DNA of 64,000 bases from Ridgeia piscesae. Lineage: Eukaryota > Annelida > Polychaeta > Sabellida > Siboglinidae. Both the position numbers and the translations under genes were made by a program. This document shows positions 10,067 through 23,312 of the stretch, one piece after another. Within the stretch, counting starts at the first letter, position 1. Every line of letters begins with the position of its first letter. The stretch lies in assembly GCA_025642075.2 (NCBI GenBank), contig JAODUO010000118.1, positions 142,501 to 206,500 of the forward strand, written 5' to 3'. The notes below the pieces were generated by a model. The model searched no databases. It was not told the DNA's origin and was given only the letters and a program-made list of their open reading frames with translations.

Positions 10067-13000
10067 CTACTTGAAGTTATCACTCAAGTCATCATCGTCG
10101 TCATCATCTTCTTCTTCAGAATTGTCTGGATACATCACTGAACTAGATACGTTCTTGTCATCTCCACTAGTTGGCACCTCGAGGCATGCAGGTGCACTCT
10201 TGGTAAATGGCGGGGGGACTGGAGGTGAAAACGGAACCTCCGCACTGAGGAAAGCAGACAGACATTTTAAGCAAGCACGCAAGGCACACATCAAAGGCAG
10301 TTGGTCTTGCTCCACCAAATCTGTCTCAAGCATTGCAGATGGCACTGCACGACTACTGACACTACCTAACTTGGTCGGTCAGAAGCATTTGTGTCGAGTT
10401 GCAACAAAATGAGTCGTATGTACAACATTTTATTTCAAGAAAACATTGACATGGTAATATACAATGATTTATATTTTTTTCAACAAATGACACTTTAATG
10501 ACTTTTCTATCAACTGCATGAATTCTGTAAAACAGGACTGATAATTTGCAATTGTTCAGTCACTTATTTTGGTGCATCCCTCGCTGCATGGTGGAGAAGT
10601 ATGGTACTAAAGGAATGCCCAGCATGTCTACTGTCTGATTCTGGCACTGGATTCCTTAAATGTTGTAAATTTTAGCCAATAGCAGTGCCTAAATAGAATA
10701 TATATTTGATAATGACCATGACTTGGGAGTGTATTTTGAACTTCAAATGTATTTTTCTCAGTTTAAACGTTCGTACCCAATCATGTTCACTTTGGCTAGA
10801 GTGAGCTAGGTCAATGGTCTATGCACCAGCACCATTGGAACACTTAGTATATATTCCATCCAATGGTATGTCTACTATTTTTATTTCTGAATACATGACT
10901 GATTCTGTTAGGACTCGACACATTTGTTACCTACTCATAAGCTATTAAAATATAAAATATAAAACATGACAGCAAGAGTTTTTATGCGTATGTTCGAAGT
11001 AAACAGAAAGTTCAGGATAAGGTCGGTCCTCTAGAAGGTAGTGATGGAAACATAATAACAGAGGGATTCTTAATGGCAGAAAACCTAAATGAGTTCTTTA
11101 GTTCGGTGTTTACCAGGGAAGATATTAGTATATTACCAGTACTTGAGACTAAGTTCGAAGGGAGAGAGTTTGACTATTTAGGACAACTAATTGTAACCCC
11201 AACAATGGTAGCTATGAAAATAAGAGATATGAAGGATAATAAATCACCTGGAGTGGATGGGATTCCTCCCAAATTACTATTGGAAATTGTAGAACAAATC
11301 AGCATACCGCTTGCAACAGTGTTCAATTTGTCGTTAGAGGAGGGAATAGTTCCGTTAGAATGGAAAGAAGCAAACATTATACCATTATTTAAAAAAGGTT
11401 TGAGAAACAAGTCAGAGAACTATAGACCAGTGAGTTTAACATCGGTGATTTGCAAACTATTAGAAAGACTAATTAAAGATCACCTGGTTGATTTTCTTGT
11501 TAAAAATAAATTGATAAACCCATCTCAACATGGGTTTTTAAAAGCGAGGTCATGCTTAACAAATATGTTATGTTTTTTGGAAGATGTCACAAAGTGGCTA
11601 GATGAGGGATCACCAGTAGATATAATCTACTTAGATTTTTAAAAAGCCTTTGACAAAGTGCCACACCAAAGACTACTACTTAAACTAAAGGCCCATGGCA
11701 TAGGAAATGGAATGATCAACTGGATAGAAAAATGGCTTATTGGTAGAAGACAAAGAGTAGTAGTTGATGGGGAGGTTTCAAACTGGAAACCGGTTTTGAG
11801 TGGAGTACCGCAGGGATCAGTACTGGGACCTATTTTATTCTTAATATATATCAATGATTTGGATGATGACATAACAAGCAAGGTGTTGAAGTTTGCGGAC
11901 GACACAAAAGTGTTTAGGAAAATTAAAAGTGATGCAGATAGACAGCATTTGGAAAGTGTAAGTGCCTTCACACAGGACATGGGAATGAAGATGCACAATA
12001 TACAATGGGTGATACTGTACTAAATACTACCTTAAAGGAAAAGGACTTGGGCTTAACTATTAGTGCTGACATGAAGGTATCAGAGCAGTGTGGAATTGCA
12101 GCAGCGAAGGGAAACCAAATTCTTGGATTAATTAGGCGAAATATAGTGTACAAAGAAAAAGAACTAATAATACCGCTGTATAAAACAATAGTTAGGCCTC
12201 ACTTAGAATATTGTATACCAGCATGGAGGCCATATCGCAAGAAGGATATTGATATGCTAGAAAGAGTACAAAGGAGAGCAACCAAAATGATACCAAAACT
12301 CAGGAATATTAGTTATGAAATGCGTCTAAAAGAATGTGGCTTAACAACACTAGAAACCAGAAGATTGAGAGGAGATCAGATTGAAGTGTTTAAAATATTG
12401 AATGGATATGAAAATATTGACAGAAATATTTTTTTCACAGTCAAGGAAGAGAGAAGGACTAGAGGACATGGAGTTACATTAGCAAAGAAGCAGTGTAGAC
12501 TAGATATTAGAAAATTTTAATTTTCACAAAGAACAGTAAACGAATGGAACAGATTATCAGCTGATTGTGTAGGTGCTAGCAGTGTTAATATATTTAAAAA
12601 TAAAATTGACATATACTTAAGAAGGGCAGGGTATACTTAGATAGATAGGTTGGACTCTCGATAAGCCAAATGGCTTCCTAGTCCACCTGCCTTCTAGAGT
12701 TGAATCTCTAGGTGGCAATCTTGTTAAATCTTGTTAAATCTTGTTAAAATTCATTATTTTTTTAAAAACCAAAGAGGCTGATCTTAGATTTATCAGCATT
12801 TAAGGAGTAATCAGAACTGGTGAAAAACGTGAGTTAAAAATAACACTACAACAGTCATGCAACATTTATATAAACTACTAAAGCAAATTAACAAACAAAT
12901 CACATGCAAAATACTACAACAGAAATGTAAAAACTGATTATGCCATTATTAGCATTTCCAAGCATAGCTAGACGCTGAAACGAACAGCGATCTTCTCAGT

Positions 13001-16000
13001 TTTCAACAGTCCACTCTGAAACTGTAACTAAGTTGATTTGGATTGTGTAAGGCCTTGCTATTTTAAAATGGGAAGAAAATGCGCTCCTGTGCCTATGACT
13101 ATGACCATTGGCAGCAAAACAAACATGGCCAGGGAATAACAAGAAGATTCAGAGGAGACTCCCACCAACTCACATCAATTATTGTTCTCACAGAAACTGG
13201 TGTCGCAGCATAACTTACAAAATTAATCTTGTTAAAATTCTGTCTACATGCCTAGATTTTGTGCCTGTCATTGACAAGATTTAGTGGTTGGTAAAACTAT
13301 GAGAGCATTTCGATTAAGAAGTTCTCGTGTAAACTTGACTGTGTTGTGAGAGTGCATTTGGAGTATGGACGTATCGCGTGAATGAAATGCAACAAAAATT
13401 GCTGTCATCACAGCTAATCTGTAACTACAGCCACTGACCCACAGTACAACTCTGTCCTTACCTGCTGGAAACAGCCGATTCCTGGGGATCTGCTGCCACC
13501 TTAGATTGTACATCGGACTGTTGCGGTGACACTGACGACGACATGTCACCATCACTGCTGTCGACAGACACATCTTGCTCCGAGCTCTTGGGTGATTCTT
13601 TCCCACAAGGTGGCACCACTATATTATCACCTGACGCGACCTCGGCTTCGGTTTTCTTTGGGGTTTCCAGTGTCATCTGCACTGTCTCTGACAACCTCTA
13701 GTGTGATGTCTGCTACTACACTGGCGACATTCGCTTCACTTGAAGCACTGCAAGTACAAAGACATTGTCATTAACTCATTCCTCTTGCTCCATCTCACAC
13801 ACACTGCATACCTTGCCACGTGTATTCTTCTAAAACACGACACTAATTCAACATGTGAAAAATATGAACAACTTTACAAACTACCTTTGTGTTTTGTAAA
13901 TACATCACCGACTGGTGGATGTGAGACAAGTAAATGTAGGACGAGGCGGGCACCTGGGAGAATATACACTTACAGTGACTCTAAGTTAGCAGTTGAATAC
14001 GACAATGGTTTGAAGACTTCTGCTACAAAAGAACTGTATCTATAAGGCACCCACCTTTCCACGGCTGGGGTCTCTGCATGGGCATTACTGGCAGTAACCT
14101 CTGGTGCATTGCTGACCTCTGTTGCAAGGTCAGCAGGTGCACTTGTACTCACTGCAATAAGTACATTGTGAAAATAAACAAATAACAGTACATCATTTGT
14201 TACTTTGTCAAATGGATATTGGATATATGTGTAGTAGTTATTCTGTCAAGGCTTACAAATGAGAAATTCTTTCACTGAATCATTGTTAAGTGACGTCTAT
14301 CTAAAGACCTATAAAAAACAGGCAATTCATTTGTGAGCTTCGAATTATTAATGAAGATACACCAATGCACCATCAGATGTACACTGCCATTATTAATGCC
14401 ATCAGAACTTATATTGCATGTAAACTTAATATACAATTATCATATTTCTGTTCACCTCCTTCCAACATTCTTTTGGTTATCTAGACCTGCATTATACGTG
14501 CTGAAAACTATGTCACATAACGTAACACATATTACATGAAATCACCGACCGACCGACGAACCAACGGGCTGACTTACAGTAAGCACACTGTCCTTCCGGT
14601 CGAGGCGTAACCGACTCGTTTGTCTCCATGGCAACTGGGGAATTTGTTCTTGGCTCGGGTGCCATGCTGAAAAAACAAAACATAAAATGCTCCTAAAGAA
14701 GCCAGAACTTCTTCCAGCACCACAATTATACATCATAGTCTCTAGCCAAATAATCATACAAGTCAAACATAGCAGTTTTCGTCCCATTTAACATTACCAC
14801 AAAGTAGTCCTTCCTAAATGCAAATGTGGAAAAACTGACAAACTAATAAGATGTTAGTTGGCAGATAACATAGAAAAAACATCATCACACAGTAAAAAAG
14901 GGGGGTTAGGGTCGACTGATTACAACATGTGACCAATCAGAAGGCAGAGAAGTAACCCTACACGAGATGGAAGGGACAAAGAGTACCTATTTAAATGGTT
15001 GTCAACATCAGGTGTGCTGTCGTTCCACTCGACTGTGTTCGACTTGTCATAGTTGATGTTGTCAAACTGTGGCCAGTTCTCCGCCCTGTCCCCGGTCCCT
15101 GCCATTGGACGCCCTGACGTGATTGTGGAGAATGAAGACGTAATATCCATAGCGATGGGTGTCGAGTCAATGTGCATCGGAACGTCGTTGAAGTTTGCCC
15201 AATCTGTTGGCAGAATGTGTTGAAAGGATCAAACTCAGACGTTTAAAATAATGAATACACTGCTTTCTAATTCAATTTAAATGTTGATGGATTTTTTAGA
15301 TTTACTCATTCACATGTGAAAAGAATGGGAGATTAAAAACTGGCAAAGATACCAAATGCCCAAAAGATAGAGAACATAGTGAGAGAATAGCGAGGAGGAA
15401 AGAAAAGACGACAAAAAGATGACAGTAACAATGGGCAACTGCACCTCTGATGACAGGGACAATATGAGAACAGTAACATGCATAATAATTCATACATTTG
15501 TTATTACATTACAAGTATGACTACACTCAATGCTTCAACGCTAACTAGCTATTGGTACAATATCTGATAAGAAACGGACAGAAGAGGGGAAGAGACGAGG
15601 AGATGTCACCCATTGTCACTGTTGTCCACCTCCATGGCTGTACTTGTTGATGACGGTGCAGGCATAGACTGGTGAATATGCAGCGGTGAATCCAACTCCT
15701 CTTCACTGTCGCTACTATCACTGTCGCCATGGCTACCGTCACTCCTAGCGATCGGTGCAGCCTTCCGATTACTGCCTACAGTGCTGCAACATCGGTGAAT
15801 GTCAGTCAACCACAAGTCTTCAGTTCACGAGTGGTTTTCGCGAGTATTCAGTCACGAGTGGTTTTTGTGAGTATTAATAAATGCTTGTTATGATGTCAAT
15901 CTGAAGTGTTCAACTGTAAATCTGTGTTCATGGTCCTTGTGGTAGCATTGTAGAAAATATGTGTATCATTATGAATAATTTATTATGTCCGTCTAGCGTA

Positions 16001-16333
16001 TGACAGAAACCCTAAACCAAAAAGAACCATTTCTTTCCATTACTATTCCTCCAACAGTTCATGGATTAATTCTGGAATGTTTTCCACCCATGACACAAAT
16101 GAGAAAAACATGACCATACACCACACAGGGTCCACACACCCCCAGGTCGCTCATACAGTGTCAGTAATAAGATACATACGTTCTGAACAATGGCCAACAA
16201 ATACATACTTCTGTCGTGAGGCAGATGAGGAGGTCAACTCTTTCTCTTCCCATAAGTCCTCGTCGCTGTCTGCGTTGTCAAACTGTTGCATGCGATCAGT
16301 GCACGCCTGCTCAAACAGCGTGGCCGCGTGGAA
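10067..16333 (-). CDS. PPP6R: PP6 regulatory subunit (SAPS family), C-terminal exons
   Basis: Seven minus-strand exons, six of them linked by compatible phases. 16333-16209 carries FHAATLFEQACTDRMQQFD and LWEEKEL. 15783-15620 carries DSDSSDSEEELD and AMEVDN. 15203-14987 carries WANFNDVPMHIDSTP. 14666-14578 carries NSPVAMETNESVTP. 14151-14055 starts STSAPADLATE. 13747-13462 starts ASSEANVASVVAD. A possible further exon, 10338-10067, is acidic at its end (EEEDDDDDDDLSD) and stops at 10067. The order ATLFEACC/RIQQFD, WEEK, MEVD, NW-ANFDVPM, SPVEMET matches the acidic tail of human PPP6R3. SAPS proteins bind the PP6 catalytic subunit through their N-terminal helical domain, and this tail is the divergent half. 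No SAPS-domain exon was found upstream. The 13.7-kb exon begins in one frame and ends in another. Its first frame stops at 13627-13629, which could be the true C-terminus, so the 10-kb exon is uncertain. Confidence 0.8.
10971..12750 (+). mobile_element. 5'-truncated CR1/jockey-like LINE with reverse transcriptase
   Basis: A reverse-transcriptase reading starts around YVRSKQKVQDKVGP. It includes KSPGVDGIPPKLL, ANIIPLFKKG, NYRPVSLTSV, NPSQHGF, KAFDKVPHQRLL, LSGVPQGSVLGP and the catalytic FADD at about 11895. The frame is broken by an in-frame TAA at 11640 just before KAFDKV. About 90 bp appear deleted near 11970, with a frame change, after which EKDLGLTISADMKVSEQCGI, RPHLEYCIPAWRPYRKKDID and LETRRLRGDQIEVFKILNGY continue. 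The 3' end closes with CTTGTTAAAT repeated three times at 12719-12750, a microsatellite-like tail typical of CR1-group elements. It sits antisense in the large PPP6R intron. The rest of the sequence is little decayed, so the insertion looks fairly recent. Confidence 0.93.
12751..13461. other. PPP6R intron sequence, no feature
   Basis: AT-rich intronic DNA between the LINE 3' tail and the exon at 13462. No repeat or exon is recognised. Confidence 0.4.
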
Positions 16334-17221
16334 CTGAAACCACAAGATGCAAAAATCTGCAAGCGTGCCATTTCACGTGTTAGACACAGTCACGACTCGT
16401 TCTAATACACCTTATTATAATGCGGATCGGATATAACGTATGGGAAATGGTGATAACTATCTGTCTATACTCACAATCACCAAATGTTCACACTAGACAG
16501 TGTGTGTGGTTTTGGTTGGGGTTTTTTGGTTTTGGTTTCCATTTATTTTTGCCCTTTGGGGTTTCTTTTTTTGTGTGTTAATTATTCACTTATTAAGCTA
16601 TTTTATTATTCATTTATTATTTTATTTTATCGATTACTTTTTGGTGATCAGTTTAGTTAAGTTTTATGTGATAAGTTAAGTCTATACCTTTTCGATTTTT
16701 AGAAGCTTTATTTGTTAATATTTAACACGTTATCTACGTAAGTTTAATTTATTGCATACATTTCATATACTCATGTTTTATCAATGTTGTATTTTATGTG
16801 CCTCTGAGCGAAAGTATATTTTGGATACATGGAGCTTTATAAATAAAAAGATTATTAGTATTATAGTCAATTCAAAGCGAACATCTTTATTAAAGTGTCA
16901 AATTGAACTTCATATTTTAATAATAATAAAACTTTATTTTAAAACCATGGCTGTCCCGTTCATGGGTACATACATACCTGTAAATAGCTAAACATTATGA
17001 TGATAAATCTGTGTATACTGATTTAGTAATAATGAGAGTAATAATAATATACAGTAATGATAAGTTGTGATAAAAAAAATGTAATACGCTGTGTAAACAT
17101 TATGTCATGTGTTTACAGATTAAATTAAATTCTTTAAAAGGATGATTAGACATGCAAAATTAGAAACAAAACATTAACACCAGCAATACCAGCAATGATA
17201 GTGATAAAAATAAATAAGATT

Positions 17222-17228
<7 letters not shown>

Positions 17229-17281
<53 letters not shown>
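17229..17281. repeat. (TA)n microsatellite
   Basis: About 53 bp of uninterrupted TA. The surrounding 16340-17400 is AT-rich with no recognisable exon. Confidence 0.95.
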
Positions 17282-17284
<3 letters not shown>

Positions 17285-17504
17285 TACAGGTATACAGTGT
17301 ATATACAATAATAAGTTAGCTAAAATGTAATGTTTATTGTATAAAACTTGTTTATGTACAAAATAAAAATGGTATTTCACAGTCTCCATTAAACATTCTG
17401 TATATATTTTGCTGCATGTCTGTTCACAAACATTGATTGGTCAGGGCCTTATGCAGGATACAAATGTTGCCAGTCACACATTGGTTTGGTGGACGTGTGG
17501 ATGT

Positions 17505-17980
<476 letters not shown>

Positions 17981-18584
17981 CAGTTGAGATTTACTTTACG
18001 ACCTGAAATGAACTAAAACACACATGTGGCACGCATTTTCAAGCCACGACTGACACTTTTGTTGCTCTTCATTCTGTTACCCGTCCACCACCAGTCCACC
18101 AATATTACTACCCGTCCACAACAGGTTTTACCTGTCCATATGACGGATGGACGGGTCTCTGTATAAAGCTATGATACCAGTGTGTGTTGGTATTACAATC
18201 CAACGAACGTGGACGATTAAAGCGATTAACAACATATAAGCTGAACAGAAACAAGTACAGATGAAGTTAATTCAACATGTTTTTCAACATAACTATTTGG
18301 TAAACAATGCTGACATGTTCTTGAGAAAGTGTACGTCTTAATGTGTCAACTAAGAAGTACCGAAGTACACTGCAGCTTGTGTAAAATACGTAGAAAGAAA
18401 CAGGTTGTGAAAGACGGCAATCAAAGGTGCATTCAAGGCGGCAGGGAGCATCGCCACAGATCATTTTCAAAACAGAAATTCTATGTTTGATGACAATGGA
18501 ATCACAAAACCAGTTTATAGCAGTGCTAATTGCAGCAGCCATGTGAGCTTAGTGTCGGCTGGTCACTAAGTTGCGATTGCTCTG

Positions 18585-19134
18585 GTGTGCCACATTTGGA
18601 ATATTTGTGTGTGTATTTCAATTGTCGTCATGTCTCACAAAGTTCCGCGAAAGAGTGAAAGGGCCTGTGGTTTCAGGAAGGGTCATCCTGCATATGTATC
18701 AAAGAAAAAGGACAGCATTGTAGAGCAGACTGGAGAAAGTTTAGCCCAATGGATGCCCCGACTTACCCAAGCTGAGTTTGCGCGTGTCACAAAAGTGACA
18801 CCAGCTGGCCTCATTGGGATACCTGATGCCGAAGGTCATTCTGGTGAGGCAAAGATGCTGCGGCCAAGACGCGATGATCACGATGATGATGACTTGCAAT
18901 CGACATACCTACGAGGAGAAGATACACGTGAGGAAATGCGGCTTTAGCTACAGCACAGACCACAGCGGATGCACAGGGAGTCTATCGCAAGCGCCAACTG
19001 GACAAAGCAATGGAAACACAAAACAAGGTCAAGGTAATAAAAAACAAGGTCAAGGTGAATAAGAGCACTGTTGTCAAACACCCCTACTGTTTTCGTGACG
19101 GTTTTGTGGACGACCATACATATCTGGCTCACAC
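18585..19134 (+). CDS. unidentified basic ORF with one frame change
   Basis: From an internal ATG at 18630 the frame reads MSHKVPRKSERACGFRKGHP, then LTQAEFARVTKVTPAGLIG and KMLRPRRDDHDDDD, stopping at 18947. Shifting frame near 18940 extends it through AALATAQTTADAQGVYRKRQ and KHPYCFRDGFVDDHTYLAHT to a stop around 19132. Basic KGHP-type N-termini followed by an RLT and LRP segment remind me of the N-terminal part of mollusc Mutator-like transposon proteins. This is an impression from memory and no catalytic domain is visible. It may be a decayed transposon fragment. Confidence 0.3.
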
Positions 19135-19433
19135 GTAACTCTGAGTTGTCACGCCCCAGTGACTTACTTACAATAGAGAATACACGGGTAATACGCAGAC
19201 AGTACACAGACAGTACATAGACAATACACAATAAGCCAGACCCGGATCAACAGAAGAAAGACTGTCACACCACTCGCAAACACAATGCTGTATGGGCCAA
19301 CAGTACGACACACAGACAGACAGAGCTGATCAAAAGAAATGGAAACTGATGAACGAATTATGCAATGGTAAGTACATGCTAATTGCAATTAATTTAATTA
19401 CCTCTTATTATTAAAAGGTATTTGTTTAAAAAA

Positions 19434-19823
19434 TTAAATGCATGGTGGGGATTGATCATGGCCTAAGCATATATTTTCTCTGGCACATAGCCTCCTGTTA
19501 CCATTCACAAATGGAGTCTCGAGTATTAAATGATTGACATTTATACATAGAGAATTGTGACACAAATGGCTACAGTGCATATCTGGCGGAAGTTCCGATT
19601 TCACATGTAACATGTATGCTAATTGATGAGCTCTCATCAATTTCCAGCCCAAGCCACCACCACAAATTTTTTTGCATTTTACATAAATCACCCCATAATT
19701 CCCTACCAACCCTCCCCTTACACTACATCTAGTCCCAGTCCACAATAGACACTCTCCATTCGCTGCCACGGCTGTTTTCTCTCTCAATTTCTCCTTATAA
19801 TGTAGCACAAATGCATCGTCCAT
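19434..19823 (-). CDS. His-Me finger (I-PpoI-like zinc-binding) endonuclease domain protein
   Basis: An uninterrupted 129-codon frame starts MDDAFVLHYKEKL. The mid-section CLLWTG ... WKLMRAHQLAYMLH leads into MHCSHLCHNSLCINVNHLIL and then ETPFVNGNRRLCA and ICLGHD. This matches the zinc-binding loop of homing-endonuclease-like His-Me fingers (Pfam zf-His_Me_endon). In I-PpoI the order is SHLCHN-x-x-C-x-N-x-x-H-L, then a metal-binding Asn in a D/NxN(K)GR segment, then a second Cys/His zinc site. The candidate general base is the His of SHLC. The candidate metal ligand is the Asn of NGNRR. Zinc ligands are the Cys and His of SHLCHNSLC plus the downstream Cys pair. I-PpoI is 163 residues; this is shorter at the N-terminus. 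No intron or host gene is evident, so it may be a selfish or domesticated nuclease. The ATG at 19823 is the first in frame. Confidence 0.72.
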   Translation of the reverse strand: MDDAFVLHYKEKLREKTAVAANGECLLWTGTRCSVRGGLVGNYGVIYVKCKKICGGGLGWKLMRAHQLAYMLHVKSELPPDMHCSHLCHNSLCINVNHLILETPFVNGNRRLCARENICLGHDQSPPCI

Positions 19824-19829
19824 GTTGTC

Positions 19830-22370
19830 TGTTGCTCAATGTTGTCACGGAAACAGATGAGTTCAAATTCAATTAGGGTAGATACCACCGTTGATTTCCC
19901 ATAGGCGGCCATTGAAACATTTCTTTGATTTCCTGCTAGGTTTATCAATGCATTTTATGAAAGATTTCAGACACTGACTAGCCTCCATTTACACATATCA
20001 TATATAAAATTTGTGAACATGGCATATCTCTTTCTCCTACTATCAAATCTCTAACCTGACACCCCTCCATTTCTGCTCCAATCAGCTGGCGATTGCCAAT
20101 GTTGACACCTCTAGGCTGAACTACACCTGTATGCATACGCGCCTGGTCACTGTCTGACAAATGTCATTATTTCACAGCTCTGATGCCATGCTGCACAAAA
20201 AAAAAATTTCTACTCAACCAGTCCTACATTCTTTGCTTCCAGCAATTTACAAAAACTGCACAATGCAGTTCTTTTAAGCAGAACTACTATGGGTAATGGC
20301 ATAGGACTCCATTTGGTGGTATGTCCCCAAATAGATTCCCCAAATAGTGCAAATCTTCACAGAACTTATATACCATTGAAGCAATACATACATCAAACAA
20401 ATTCATCTAAGGATTTCTTCCGTATAGCTCCACACATTAACTGACAATTCTTTGAAGTTCACACCCGTCCGTTGTGGAAAAATATCTACTGTGTCATGAA
20501 TGATGTATATAATAAATAATTATATGAGAATTCGGACAATACATTCATTATCATACTGGATATTACATGAATTCTGACCCCCAATGGCACATTGTTTACA
20601 CTAAGTCGACCTTGAAGACACTGAATTTAACCACTATAGTACAATGTTAGTATTTTTTTTATTCTGCATTATGCTTGCTTTTTTGCCAAAAAATATTGAA
20701 TATTTGCCTTTTAAAAGAACCCTTATGTTAATAAAAAAAAGGTATAAACTTCACGAATTATAGCCAGCTCCAAAGATACAAGTGTACTAGTGCTGATAAG
20801 GGGTATGATAAGAAGCCACATCAAACACTCACACAGCAGCCTCATTTCCTGTCGTGCACAGGTCTAAATCGTTCACTGATGTCATGTGATGTCGCTCACA
20901 TTCTGGTAGAATAATCTTGTTGTTAAAATATAGTTTTATTATCAGTATTATTTAACAGACTTTTTTAATGAACCACATCCAGGAACAGCATGCTTCATAA
21001 TAATATGCTTGCTTACTACCTGCTTGTATATAATATATAGTCCTTCATCAACTTGCAAAGACGGGACAAAAACCAAACAGTTCTTTGGTGTGGCGCCAGA
21101 GGAATCACTTGAGACGTCTGACAGCCAGGGTTGAAGCAAATGTAAGCGTCGAGGCATTGAGCTGCAAGTGTAAATACTCGTGGTTATTACTTAGCAAAAT
21201 CTGTATTAATTTTTGTTAGTACAGTGTATTAGTATTCTGATGGAAAAACACGTAGTTGCTCAACTGTGGACTTTATAAATGTTCTTAACAAGTTATAATC
21301 ATCAGAATACAAAAAAATATATGTAACACAGCTCTAACCCCTGCTAGTAGTCCGGGGGGATTAAGGGGGCTATTAGAAGAGGGTGAGGGGTATTCAAACA
21401 TAAGATTTCAGCATGTAAATGATTTCTGTTTTATTTAAAAAATAGATATTAGTATCAACGAATATAATATTTCTATTTGACATGCTTAAAAATTACTGTT
21501 TCAGAGGGACTTGCCTGGCTGCCAGAATAACAAACAGGGATCAGTGGAAATTACATATTGTGTTACCACATCACGTTGATGAGTTAAGTATGTAAGTAAA
21601 AATCACAATCATCTACCAAAAAGATGAATCACATTATTTGTCATGTTACTTTTTAAATAGTACTGTGAGTGAAAATTATCTGAATTTTGTTTAGCAGTTA
21701 CAAAATATCCACATTTGAAGAACAATAAGCACAGAGCTTTGTTGTACGAGCACTGGTTTACAGTGACGCCATCGCATCGTCGTGGCAATATCACCGAGAA
21801 TCATGACGCTGTCAGTCCTGTAACTGTCACTTCGTCTTCATCTTCAACTCCAAGTCTCAGGACAATGTCATTGACTGATTCAGCCCTAGTTCTGACTCGG
21901 TGACTGATTTATTCTGTGACGACACGGTGTGAGTGCCAATGTGTGTGACTGTGTCAGTGTCTTTGGCACACAGACTAGTACCACGGCGGAGCAGTGACAC
22001 TGAGTGCCGGCTATGGCCTGTGCGGGCGCCTCCAGCTGTATGTAAGATAGCCCACCTTTTCTGCCTCCGCCAGCCAAGTCCACAGTTTTCTCCATGTAGA
22101 AAATATTTCTTCTGTTCGCTGAAATTGTATGACACTTCCGCACTTGCGTAGCGTGCTGACAGCGGCGAGCGGTACTTGGGGTGAGGGTCAGCGTCTCCTA
22201 ACATCTTCTTGGTTACCTCGTTGCAAGTTGAGCAGAGTGACTTTACCGCCATTGGAACGGGTAAAATATGCTTAGATCACTTGTGCCATTACAACCCGTT
22301 ATTACGCCGTGCAAATAAGTGCTTGAACTTTTTGTGTCCTAGATCCTTACATTAAAAATACTTTTGTGTT
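19830..22370. other. no confident gene; two weak minus-strand exon candidates
   Basis: Mostly AT-rich. At about 21147-21018 a minus-strand stretch lies between a CACTTGCAG acceptor and an AGCAG|GTAGTAAG donor and is open in two frames, neither recognised. At 22252 a minus-strand frame begins MAVKSLCSTCNEVTKKMLG and stays open for 131 codons. Its first 40 residues look plausible as a first exon but match nothing I know. I cannot link the two. Confidence 0.25.
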
Positions 22371-22371
22371 A

Positions 22372-22372
<1 letters not shown>

Positions 22373-22458
<86 letters not shown>
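22373..22458. repeat. (TA)n microsatellite
   Basis: About 85 bp of TA repeats. Confidence 0.95.
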
Positions 22459-22462
<4 letters not shown>

Positions 22463-22974
22463 AAAGCATATCTCAGGCTCTCTTAAAATGCATGCATGTG
22501 TACTGCCCCTCAATATTGACCAAACTGAGCACGCTTTTCTGCATTCGCAGGGTCATGTAAGAAAAAATGCCTAAAAATCACTACATCAACTATTCTGCCT
22601 AACATGCGTCATTGCACTGCAGATACATCATAGCACTGAACCTAATAGTATGCCTGTCCTTTTGTACTCATTTCACATAAAAATAATGTTTCAAAATCTC
22701 AAATGACACAATTATTAAGGTACTACATTCGTATGGGTTAGACCAGGAAGTCTAACTGTGCTCTGACCCCTAATAGGAATTTTAGATTTTTGTTAAACCT
22801 TTAATTTAGGCTCTTTTGAAAGCTACATATATGTCATGCAGGAGGCGAAAAACTCAATGTCATCCCTTAATCTGGTATTTTTTTACCCACTTTATAAGTA
22901 ACCACTCGTGCCTTATTTTATGGGCCAATATTGTATAAAAAAAAAACTCTTATGGTGCTGACCACACTGCAATT

Positions 22975-23218
22975 GTCAAAACATGTTAAAACATTACATT
23001 TTATTATTGTCAAACCTATGTATTATACTATAATAATACAATTATATATATTATGTTACATATTAAATGCATAATGAATATAACAATTTCGTTTCGTTGA
23101 TTTTCTGTACGTTATTGAAAGTATAACTGAAGTTATGTTTTGTCTCCATATATTTCTCCATATGTTTTATCTTTGGATTGTATAACCTATCATGAAAATT
23201 AATATCGATTACAAATAG

Positions 23219-23291
<73 letters not shown>

Positions 23292-23312
23292 GTATATATA
23301 TATATATATTCC
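22975..23312 (+). repeat. about 245-bp dispersed repeat with (TA)n end, copy 1
   Basis: 22975-23219 contains ATTAAATGCATAATGAATAT, CGTTGATTTTCTGTAC, TATATGGAG-complement and AATATCGATTACAAATAGTA, followed by a (TA)n tract to about 23312. The reverse complement of the whole unit, including the adjoining TA tract, recurs at 28234-28507. It is a transposon-like family with a TA-rich terminus and no coding capacity. Confidence 0.85.

Noticed and set aside
10071..10412. Plus-strand Ser-rich ORF
   Set aside because: It is antisense to the acidic (Asp/Glu) minus-strand exon candidate. The poly-Ser is the complement of GAT/GAC codons.
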